NCBI RefSeq assembly: GCF_001640025.1
Contig: NC_031674.1
Coordinates: 4,216,001 to 4,280,000 of the forward strand
DNA: 64,000 nucleotides
Direction of reading: 5' to 3'
From: Sugiyamaella lignohabitans
Lineage: Eukaryota; Ascomycota; Dipodascomycetes; Dipodascales; Trichomonascaceae
Shown: positions 40,502-48,712 of the stretch, in pieces
How the letters are laid out: the number at the start of each line of letters is the position of its first letter
Position numbering within the stretch: position 1 is the stretch's first letter
Translations under genes and position numbers: made by a program
Notes under the pieces: generated by a model
Told to the model about the DNA's origin: nothing
The model's database searches: none
Seen by the model: the letters and a program-made list of their open reading frames with translations, nothing else

Positions 40502-42790
40502 ATGGCAGTATCAAAGTACAAGTTGTCTGCCTCTTTAATTGGCCATGAAGATGATGTTAAGAGCATTGCAGTCACGCGAGATGGGGAGGTAGTGTCAGTT
40601 TCTCGAGACTGTACTGTTAGAAAATGGATCAGGGACCCTACCTCTCCAGGTACCTGGCATCAAAATGTTTTGTACAAAGATGAAAAATATCTCAATGCCG
40701 TTTCTAGCAACAGCAGTGGTGATAAAGTTATATTTGGTGGTCAATCCAAAGCCGTTGTCTCCTTAGATAATGTCACGGTACATGGAACTGCTGCCACTAC
40801 GACTTTGGGCTCTCATGACGGTAACGTGTGTACATTAGCTGTGGGCCACGGGTTGATTGTGAGTGGCAGCTGGGACTCAACTGCCAGAGTTTGGAGCATT
40901 GAATCAGGCAAGCCACTTTACACATTAGAGGGTCATCAGGCTTCTGTCTGGGCTGTTCTGATTATCAGTGATACTCGTCTTATCACTGCTGCCGCTGATA
41001 AAAATATTTTTCTGTGGGAAAACGGCAAAAAGATTGGGTCAATTAACTCTGCTCATGATGATGCTATCCGCGGTCTCTGCAGGTTGAACAGTGATACATT
41101 TGCTTCATGTTCAAATGATACTACGATCAAGATATGGTCGCTTGATAGTTTTGCTAGTCAAAGTGCACCATCAGCGCTCTTGACATTAACAGGCCATTCA
41201 AGCTTTATTTATACGATATCTAGTAATGGCAAGACTTTACTCAGTGGAGGTGAAGATCGATCATTGCGAGTGTGGGACCTAACAAGCAATGAGTGTATAC
41301 AGGTCATTACGCTTCCAAGTACTTCTGTGTGGTCAGTCGCATATTTGAACGAAACTGATGTTTTGGCGGCTGGAAGTGATAATATCATCCGAGTGTTTTC
41401 CAGAGATCCAGAAAAGTGGGCTTCAGAAGATGAATTAAAGCATTTGGAACAAGCAGTTGCTTCAACAGGACTGGGAAAAGACCAAACAGGCGGTAAAATC
41501 GATGAATCCCAAATCAGCGACGCTAAGGTCTTGACCCAACCAGGGACGAAAGAGGGACAGGTCGTCATGGTCCGTGGTGGGTCTGGTGGTCCTGGTGCTC
41601 CTATTGAAGCGCACCAATGGAGTACTGGTATGTGGGTTAAGATTGGAGAAGTGGTCGACTCGGCGACATCTGGTAAGAAGACTCTATATGAAGGCGTTGA
41701 GTACGATTATGTTTTTGATGTGGATATCAGAGAAGGGGTTCCTCCTCTAAAATTACCTTATAATCTAACTCAGAATCCTTACGAAGTAGCGCAATCATTT
41801 GTTGAAAAGTATGAGCTTTCACCTGGGTATGTTGATGAAGTTGCCAAGTTCCTTATCGCTAATACTGAAACTGTTGACTTGACATCACAGCCAGCTCAGG
41901 ATCCTTATTCTTCCGGTAGATACATACCTGGTGGCGGCCATGCGCAGAGTAGTAACTCGGCTCAGACAGCAATTTCGAAATCCAGTGAGTCTACTGCAGA
42001 CCTCCATATTCTACCGTTTACGGAAACTGTTTCATTAGTATCATATTCACCCGATCCAATTATTAGGGCCCTTAGGACTAATAATGACAAGTACTCCTCT
42101 GGAAAATTGAGTCCCGCGGAACTTGCGTCAATTGAAAATACACTTAAATCAGGCATTACACCGGAATCCGCTCAAGAGATATTTCGCTATTTTGTTAAAA
42201 TTGAACAGTCGTGGACTGGTTCGCGGGATGACCTTCTTCCTGCGTTAGACATCCTGCGTATCATTGTTCCTTCTCTCAATGTTCCACCAGTATCACTGGT
42301 GCAGACCGTGTTTAACAATATGGACCCCGACTCAATAAAAACGACCCTGTTAGCCACCCGTGTGATTGTTAATCTGTTTACAACTCCAGCGGGCCTCAAG
42401 CTCGCTCTGAACCCTCAAATTAGGGAGAATGCTCTTGAGATTCTCTCGCCTATTGTCAGAGATAACAAATCGACGAAACCCTTGAATTTAGCCATAGCTA
42501 CGCTTCTTCTTAACTACTCATCTGCGACGACAGACCCCAATTCAGGTTTTGAATTGCTAACAGCTATTGGTGCTTTCAAGTCCACCACAACCCCACTAGA
42601 CTCGGAAACAGCATACCGACTACTGCTTGCTTTGGGAACTACGCTTACAAATGCTATAACTGCATCAGCCACTATTAAAGATGCTGCTATTAATCTGGAC
42701 CTTTTAGAATGGGCAAAGCAACTTGCGAAACAACTTGAAGAGTCACGAATTAATGATCTACTTGTCGAGCTATCTACTGTCTTGTCATAA
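40502..42790 (+). CDS. DOA1: Ubiquitin-binding Cdc48 cofactor Doa1/Ufd3 (PLAA)
   Basis: Binds ubiquitin and Cdc48/p97, supporting ubiquitin recycling, ribophagy and endosomal sorting. All three family domains appear in order within 762 residues: a WD40 propeller at about 1-300 (SLIGHEDDVKSIAV, GSWDSTARVW, SGGEDRSLRVWD), a PFU domain at about 355-460 (MWVKIGEV, YDYVFDVDI, NPYEVAQSFVEKYEL), and an alpha-helical PUL domain at about 510-762 that binds Cdc48. Length is close to the Saccharomyces protein (715). It follows YRA1 on the same strand after 265 nt. Start is the first ATG and places SKYKLSASLIGH at the expected position. Confidence 0.95.
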   Translation: MAVSKYKLSASLIGHEDDVKSIAVTRDGEVVSVSRDCTVRKWIRDPTSPGTWHQNVLYKDEKYLNAVSSNSSGDKVIFGGQSKAVVSLDNVTVHGTAATTTLGSHDGNVCTLAVGHGLIVSGSWDSTARVWSIESGKPLYTLEGHQASVWAVLIISDTRLITAAADKNIFLWENGKKIGSINSAHDDAIRGLCRLNSDTFASCSNDTTIKIWSLDSFASQSAPSALLTLTGHSSFIYTISSNGKTLLSGGEDRSLRVWDLTSNECIQVITLPSTSVWSVAYLNETDVLAAGSDNIIRVFSRDPEKWASEDELKHLEQAVASTGLGKDQTGGKIDESQISDAKVLTQPGTKEGQVVMVRGGSGGPGAPIEAHQWSTGMWVKIGEVVDSATSGKKTLYEGVEYDYVFDVDIREGVPPLKLPYNLTQNPYEVAQSFVEKYELSPGYVDEVAKFLIANTETVDLTSQPAQDPYSSGRYIPGGGHAQSSNSAQTAISKSSESTADLHILPFTETVSLVSYSPDPIIRALRTNNDKYSSGKLSPAELASIENTLKSGITPESAQEIFRYFVKIEQSWTGSRDDLLPALDILRIIVPSLNVPPVSLVQTVFNNMDPDSIKTTLLATRVIVNLFTTPAGLKLALNPQIRENALEILSPIVRDNKSTKPLNLAIATLLLNYSSATTDPNSGFELLTAIGAFKSTTTPLDSETAYRLLLALGTTLTNAITASATIKDAAINLDLLEWAKQLAKQLEESRINDLLVELSTVLS

Positions 42791-43018
42791 ATCTATATTG
42801 CTTATTTCAGTATTAATGTCAATCGACTGCCCGACTGCCCCTGGCAGTTAGGGATTCGTGGAAAGTTCTGCGCCGCTCCATATTTTAAAGCCAAGCCATT
42901 TTGTGCCGAAGCTAAGAGTTTTGGGCTCCAAATGGATCAAAGTCGGTCCAACTGTCTAGAGCCGCATGTGACGGGGCAGACGCAGGGGACTGTGAAGTGG
43001 ACTAGCATAGTTGATGCC

Positions 43019-43063
43019 ATGTGTTACTTGAAGTGCACATCATTGAGCCTATACAAACTATGA
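43019..43063 (+). promoter_or_regulatory. Short uORF overlapping the SEC72 start
   Basis: A 14-codon ATG ORF whose TGA stop overlaps the SEC72 ATG (ATGA at 43060-43063). Another uATG at 43013 ends at 43030. Relevant only if transcription starts upstream of them. Confidence 0.4.
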
Positions 43064-43659
43064 GCCTGCCTGTTACAGTTGATCCTGCTACAAAGGCCAT
43101 CTCCGTTGATGCCTCATTTATTGATAGTTTGGGTGAAGAATCCCAAAAGGATCTAAATGAGAAACTACTACAACTGAATGATCTGAGCCGCTATCTTACC
43201 GGTCTTAGCCTACCAGTCCCACCAGCCCCCAATACAATTTCGAAGCAGCTGACAGACCAGGTCAATAAACTTCGTGCCCATGGAGTAACACAATCAAAAG
43301 CTGGAAAGCACCAGGAAGCGCTCAAGCATTTTACACTTGCAGTCCAATTGGCTCTTAAAAGACCACCATGGGAAGCTGCACTTTATGTTATTGAGGAAGT
43401 TTGTGGATTATTAGCATTGCGCGCCGATAGTTATATGGCCTTGAACTTATGGCCAGAAGCATATACTGATGCTTCATTAATTGTTCTGTTGGTTCCCACT
43501 GATCCTAAGGGCCATCACCGAAGAGGTAGATGTCTTCAAACCATAGGTAAATACAGCGAAGCTAGAGTAGAATACTTAACTGCTTCCGCTGCCCTTCCAC
43601 AAGATACTAGTATCAAAGAATCCTTGGCAGAAGTTGAGGCATTACTAGCCAAACCTTAA
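43060..43659 (+). CDS. SEC72: ER translocon Sec63-complex subunit Sec72 (TPR)
   Basis: A 199-residue cytosol-facing subunit of the post-translational translocon that docks Hsp70 and Sec71. The C-terminal two thirds hold TPR helices: VNKLRAHGVTQSKAGKHQEALKHFTLAVQLAL, RPPWEAALYVIEEVCGLLALRADSYMAL and KGHHRRGRCLQTIGKYSEA. RPPWEA is the block shared with Saccharomyces Sec72 (RAPWEA), where it also follows the first TPR. The open frame runs 13 codons upstream to a GTG, but the first ATG at 43060 gives MSLPVTVDPATKAISVDASF, aligning with the MVTLEYNANSKLITASD start of yeast Sec72. Confidence 0.87.
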   Translation: MSLPVTVDPATKAISVDASFIDSLGEESQKDLNEKLLQLNDLSRYLTGLSLPVPPAPNTISKQLTDQVNKLRAHGVTQSKAGKHQEALKHFTLAVQLALKRPPWEAALYVIEEVCGLLALRADSYMALNLWPEAYTDASLIVLLVPTDPKGHHRRGRCLQTIGKYSEARVEYLTASAALPQDTSIKESLAEVEALLAKP

Positions 43660-43787
43660 TTCAGATACTTAGGGATCTGGATTTTATAGTATCTTTATTA
43701 TTATTAAAATGCAAATTAATGAAAACTTCAATTTATTATGATGGCCCCAAATGGGTAAAAAGTTATACTAATTTCTTTATAGGAATA

Positions 43788-45332
43788 TTAGGACTTCTCA
43801 ATCGATAGACTATCTCCAAGTACGATAGTTGGAACGGGTTTACTTTGAACGCAATACCGCGCTAAATCCCAGCCAGCCAAACCAAGTGCTGGAAGAATGT
43901 TTAACTTATCGAAGATATGTGATACTGTGTCGTAAGAATCATAAATAGGTTGTAATGGCGTAGAAGCCTGAGCCCCCAACACCAGGCCCCGACAAAGAAC
44001 CAATGCATGACACCAAGCCCGGATGTCGCTATCTTTGTTGCGATTTGAGAGCAGACAGATAAAAACAGAAGGAAGCCGAGATCCGTGGCTAAATGCGTAA
44101 TACAAGACGTAGCCGGATTCGGAAGAATGGGATGCTGCTAATACCTGATCAAGAGACAAAGAATTTGGAATCACAGAAACGACCGATTGGAACCCACCAA
44201 ATGCGGCCTTGCCAATGACTTCATCTTCACGACGCTGACTTGTACGGGAACTAGAATACCAACGCAATAGCCCGTCAGGTTCAAGAATCCTTTCTTGAGC
44301 TGAAGCTTTTCTAGGAGTGACTAGCAGATGGGAGACTGCTTTATTAATAGATTCAAATTCAGTATCATCAGGACCACTCACCTGGGCATTACCGTTGACA
44401 GTCTGATCAAGCTCTGGTAGTGAATTGACAATATCGCTGAATACTATATTGGCTCTTTGGCGATTTAATGTTCTAATGACAACGCTGCTAACCGCTCTAT
44501 AATTTGTAAATAAGTGGAGCGATAGTAGAAGGGTAACAGTAATCCACATTTCAATTCCCTCACCCTGAACCAATTTAACCAAAACTGATCCTGCCAACAT
44601 ACCCAGAAGTGTGATGACTGTTTCTTGTGATTGATCTTTTGCATTCACGTCGGCAATACTGCCTATTTTTGGATCCGTAAAATGCTGTGTTAAAGCAGCT
44701 CTCGAGCCACCGGCCATGACGCCACAGATGCTTCGTAACAGCCCAGACATACAAAGCATAAATAATTTAATATTTCTATTCCCAGGAAACAGGGGTGATA
44801 AACAGTCAAAGACAGTAGCAGAATCATTTACTAAATCGGCAACATAACGGTACTTCTTACACTCAGGCTCTAAAGTGCTCCCCAGCTTCCAAGCAAAAAT
44901 AATTGTACCGAGTCTACCAACAGTCTCTTGTGTAATTTTCATAAATAGCGCAGATGTTGAACTAGAAGACTCGTCCCCAACACCCACAGCTTTGAGCACA
45001 GCCCTGTTAGCAAACAGGGATGCAATCGAGCTAGAGAATGCTTGAATAGAGTCAAATATTTGATAATCAATATAATCCGGGCTTACACTATGCGGGTAAC
45101 CAGTAGGAAGAAATACATTGATCAACTGCTGTAACAAGTCCATACCAGATCCGCCAAATCTGATCTGTGAAGTTTCCTTGGCGCTTCGTAATGTAAGGTC
45201 ACCAGGGAAAGTTCCTTCGTATACGGTATTGAGAAACCCATTCTCATCCAGCTCACGGATTAGTATTCCTGGCGAATTTCGGCTAGAATAATGGGCAGCA
45301 GACTTCTCGACGTCGTGGAATGAATCATCCAT
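43788..45332 (-). CDS. RUS family (DUF647) membrane protein
   Basis: A 514-residue member of the ROOT UVB SENSITIVE family. Evidence: FLPTGYPHSVSPDYIDYQIFDSIQAF (the family FLPxGYP-SV-DY signature), FAWKLGSTLEPECKKYRYVADLVND, a hydrophobic stretch ending in GGSRAALTQHF, and LHLFTNYRAVSSVVIRTLNRQRA. Plant members act in plastids, vitamin B6 and auxin responses; vertebrate and fungal members have no settled role. Several membrane segments fall between 90 and 290. The C-terminal 200 residues are less conserved. No N-terminal targeting signal stands out. Saccharomyces lacks this family as far as I know. Confidence 0.85.
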   Translation of the reverse strand: MDDSFHDVEKSAAHYSSRNSPGILIRELDENGFLNTVYEGTFPGDLTLRSAKETSQIRFGGSGMDLLQQLINVFLPTGYPHSVSPDYIDYQIFDSIQAFSSSIASLFANRAVLKAVGVGDESSSSTSALFMKITQETVGRLGTIIFAWKLGSTLEPECKKYRYVADLVNDSATVFDCLSPLFPGNRNIKLFMLCMSGLLRSICGVMAGGSRAALTQHFTDPKIGSIADVNAKDQSQETVITLLGMLAGSVLVKLVQGEGIEMWITVTLLLSLHLFTNYRAVSSVVIRTLNRQRANIVFSDIVNSLPELDQTVNGNAQVSGPDDTEFESINKAVSHLLVTPRKASAQERILEPDGLLRWYSSSRTSQRREDEVIGKAAFGGFQSVVSVIPNSLSLDQVLAASHSSESGYVLYYAFSHGSRLPSVFICLLSNRNKDSDIRAWCHALVLCRGLVLGAQASTPLQPIYDSYDTVSHIFDKLNILPALGLAGWDLARYCVQSKPVPTIVLGDSLSIEKS

Positions 45333-45864
45333 AGTTATAAAACAACAGTCAAAGAACCGAAATGAAGCTTGTGAAGGTAAATGATGCTAGCGAACTTGTG
45401 ACACTTGAGTTCTTGATGATAGTATTATACCAAGTTACAATGCAGACATATAAAGGTGGGTATACCTTCTAAGATGAGGGTGAAAACCATAAAAATAGAA
45501 ATATCAGACGACTCGGTTTGCAATACAAATTACTTCAGTGATCCTCCAGACTCTTGTCAATAAGTAATGAATAATGAACGGATAGACAAGCTTTGCCGAT
45601 AGCAAGAAACCAATTCATACACTCCGAGTTTTGGTCGGCAGGCCAACCACCCCAGTTTATGCAGCCCAGAAGAGCAGTTGACGCGTCAAAAGTAGCCAGT
45701 AATAACCCATACCCCAAATCTGATAAGATCAGTCAATTGACTAGACGAGACATTTGTTCCGAGGCTCCATAAAGTTTTAAGTTGTTACATGTTCTGGGAT
45801 TCTCATTCATGTCAAATTAGTATTATTAAGAATTATGTGTTGTTAGCTATTACTACATCTAAAT
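45333..45864. other. Intergenic: RUS-like promoter side and SUR2 3' flank
   Basis: An open stretch at 45535-45717 (minus) lacks an ATG start and has no recognised product. Nothing else is seen. Confidence 0.55.
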
Positions 45865-46779
45865 TTATTTCGTCTTCTTATGTTCCTTCTTCAAGTATTC
45901 TTCATATCTTTGCTTACGCTGTCTCTTCTGTTCTTGAATATAATTATTAGTATCCTTGTATTTTGTGTTAAAAATTTCATCCCAGTGGATAAAGAACGGC
46001 TGAGAAAAGTTGGTCTTGATTCCGAAGCTTTGATGATGAATGTCGTGATACACAGACTTGTTAGGAAACAAGATCTGTAATGGATCCCAGGGCAAATCGT
46101 ATCCACAATGGTCATCGACAGTCTTTAGAGTGGAAAAGGTATAGAATACAATTGACTCTCTTGTACTCATTCCTGTAAGCAAATATCCGAGACCAGCTCC
46201 CACAGTGTCCAATAAGAAACCCTCCACAAGACTGTTGTACAAGGCACCAAATGCATATGGAACGTATAACCTATGATGGACAGAATGGAAATGTTTGTAC
46301 AAAAACTTATTCATGTGCATAGCTCTATGAAGCATATACTGCCAAGTATCCAGAATGAAGAAACCCATGAACAGTCTGAAGGCAGGCATGATTAAATAAT
46401 AAATAGCCTGAGCAACTGCTGGAGAAACGTTAAGCCTCATTGAGATTTTCCATAATTCGTAACTCTCATGGCCAGTCATCTGTGCAGGTTCGAACTTATT
46501 AAGAAGTAACCCTGTTGCTGTTTGTAAAATATGTTGGAGGACTACAGCTCTAAACACTTCTAGTTTAGAACATTTGTTTCTACTAGCTACTTCAGCAGGT
46601 GGGTGAATCCTGTACTTGGCAAACAAGTCCATCTCATCCAACAAATAAAAAAATGTTGAAAATGTCCAGTATGCTATTATTGGGGCCAGTAAGGCAAGAG
46701 TTTGGTCTGAAATGAACCCTGGAAATAGATCCAGCTGTGGTCGTAATGCGATTTCGGGAGGCGTCGATGTCTTATTCAT
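45865..46779 (-). CDS. SUR2: Sphinganine C4-hydroxylase
   Basis: Hydroxylates dihydrosphingosine or dihydroceramide to phytosphingosine in the ER. The 304-residue protein has the eight-histidine di-iron pattern of the fatty acid hydroxylase/sterol desaturase superfamily: HRAMH, HSVHH and HDIHH, with a further histidine in VDDHCGY. The blocks LYKHFHSVHHRLYVPYAFGALYN and FSTLKTVDDHCGYDLPWDP match Sur2 closely. Several membrane segments precede and flank the histidine boxes (about 25-50, 130-150, 195-215). The tail is lysine-rich and ends in KKTK, which satisfies the KKxx ER-retrieval rule. Start at the first in-frame ATG, giving near-normal length (Saccharomyces 349, longer at both ends). Confidence 0.93.
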   Translation of the reverse strand: MNKTSTPPEIALRPQLDLFPGFISDQTLALLAPIIAYWTFSTFFYLLDEMDLFAKYRIHPPAEVASRNKCSKLEVFRAVVLQHILQTATGLLLNKFEPAQMTGHESYELWKISMRLNVSPAVAQAIYYLIMPAFRLFMGFFILDTWQYMLHRAMHMNKFLYKHFHSVHHRLYVPYAFGALYNSLVEGFLLDTVGAGLGYLLTGMSTRESIVFYTFSTLKTVDDHCGYDLPWDPLQILFPNKSVYHDIHHQSFGIKTNFSQPFFIHWDEIFNTKYKDTNNYIQEQKRQRKQRYEEYLKKEHKKTK

Positions 46780-47841
46780 GATGTTGTGAAGTTTCTTATG
46801 CTAAAATATTAGGCCTGCCTTGATTCGAGATAGAAAAATTATAGCGCACAGAGAGAACTGTGACTAAAGTTGGGCCACGAAATAATATGCAAATTTGACC
46901 TGAAGTTTAGAGTGGTGTGAAAGGAATGTTGTGAAGACCAGTAGCTAGCTCGTCTCGTTCAGAGTAGTGAACGGGCTAGACAAATAGGAGTAACAAGAGC
47001 AGAGAAATATTACAACCAGAGCAACAGAAGCAAGCTTCTATTAGACGCTTGATGGTGATATGAGCCGTTGTATAAGGTCTTCTGCCAAGCAGTCGTGTCT
47101 AGACTCCAAGTAGCGTGATAAAAATAAATAATTTCCAGATTAGCTCACGAGGGGCCCGCGCGCATGCGTGCTGCTACGGGAATCCGCGCAGCATTATTTT
47201 GAATGGGAGAAAATCAGGGAGCAAAGATTATCCGACCTGCCCGGATTAAACCGATTGCCTGTCGTAAAATTTTAGCAAGGTGAGCAAGTCATTATGTTAT
47301 CAAACCCGATGTAAAACACAGATAACAAAGATGTGACTATTGCTAACCTGGATCTCGAGAGCAAGGCGCTGAGTGCCTGCAGGGTTTAGTACAGGGCTGA
47401 ATGGGTCTGGGCAACCGACGAGAGATAATAACGTTTTCGAACGATAGATATCTAGTTTTAGTTACAAGTTTGATCTCTCATGTGATTTTTGTGCGTTTGG
47501 GGAGTCTCTCATCAAGGTTCGACAAGAGCGGCTGGTTACTCCGCTGGTGGGTAATCAACTAGGCCCCTTATTGTTGAAGTTTCGTCATGCCACAGGTATG
47601 AAGAAATCCTGTAATGCTTTGCTATATTCAAAGTATGGCAAAAGTTATTGGGACTAAATATTTTTATGGAATTTAGAAATACATAGCTTTTAATAACACA
47701 TTTGCCCCGAGAGATAGGAATAGGGGATGATTTAAATATAAACCCCTGCCCTAAAAAGCTACAGACATGAAATTTGATTTTGATTTACATGTCGGTTCCA
47801 AGAATTTGAATTCGACTTGTGAGTGCTCCTAAAGGTATAAG
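46780..47841. other. 1.1-kb divergent promoter region, SUR2 and MHR1
   Basis: No gene recognised. Near MHR1 an ATG at 47767 opens a 21-codon frame in phase with the gene but closed by TAA at 47830, so it is a possible uORF. AT-rich TTTAAATATAAA at about 47731-47742 could be the MHR1 TATA region. Confidence 0.5.
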
Positions 47842-48516
47842 ATGAAAAACCTGTCGTCAAAGTTACAGAACATTCCTCTTAAATCAGCACAATGGCTTCG
47901 CCGTTACAAGTGTGGACCAAATGTATTTGCATTTAGAAATCTTGAAACGGGTCAAGTAGTGTTCTCTCAGACACTTTATCCAAAAGAACTTGATATTCAA
48001 AATCAATTTCAATTTGCCAACTGGCAAAATAGGCTTCCAAAGGCCGAACGTAAGGATATTTGGAGACCACTTGCAGTGGTGACACTTCCAAATCCCGAGG
48101 CAGCAGTTTCGTTTTATGAAAATCTGGTGCAATTACGGTTCATGAGAGACAGATCAATGAAGAAACAAGCTAATGACTGGCGAAAAAAATCGACTGATGA
48201 AAATATTTGGTATTATGGGCAATTCAGACCAACATACACACAGGAGGCCGTGGCTGACCTGGCGAGCGCTGTGGAAGCATCGAATCTTGAGTGCGAAATC
48301 AAATGGGAGAACGAGTGGAGACGAGGAGAAGATAAGTATTGGGAGGGCATCACTAATGTTAACCATGCATATCTCCCCAAATATAATCCTCGGGAACAGA
48401 CTGTAATGCTCAAAAAAATAGCAAAGGAGGCATATACTGCTTTTAGGCGACAGGAGAAAGAACTCTTTAAGAGCCTTAAAATAGGCCCATACGCGGAACC
48501 TGCAGCACAGTCATAG
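47842..48516 (+). CDS. MHR1: Mitochondrial Mhr1 / large ribosomal subunit protein mL67
   Basis: Saccharomyces Mhr1 acts in mitochondrial homologous DNA pairing and is also ribosomal protein mL67. This 224-residue protein shares its conserved core: AQWLRRYKCGPNVFAFRNLETGQVVFSQ, ANWQNRLPKAERKDIWRPLAVV, RLRFMRD-type segment, IWYYGQFRPTYTQEAVADL and EDKYWEG. Length equals that of Saccharomyces (226). The N-terminus (MKNLSSKLQNIPLKSAQ) is basic with few acids, suitable for import. It is convergent with STT3. Start ATG at 47842 is supported by alignment of the first residues; an upstream in-phase ATG is separated by a stop. Confidence 0.92.
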   Translation: MKNLSSKLQNIPLKSAQWLRRYKCGPNVFAFRNLETGQVVFSQTLYPKELDIQNQFQFANWQNRLPKAERKDIWRPLAVVTLPNPEAAVSFYENLVQLRFMRDRSMKKQANDWRKKSTDENIWYYGQFRPTYTQEAVADLASAVEASNLECEIKWENEWRRGEDKYWEGITNVNHAYLPKYNPREQTVMLKKIAKEAYTAFRRQEKELFKSLKIGPYAEPAAQS

Positions 48517-48712
48517 TGAATAGTTTGTATAATTGTAAATAGTTAAGAGAAGTCATGTCGCATTTTCCTTTACTTCGCCTCCTTGGCAACACTGGCGGTT
48601 TTCATTTGTTGAGACAGCGGTAGAGACTACTATTCACGTCTCGTAATCATCTCATTGCCAGTTACCAGGTTAGAAATCATATAGTTACATGATGAAAGTT
48701 TTGTCTATTTTT

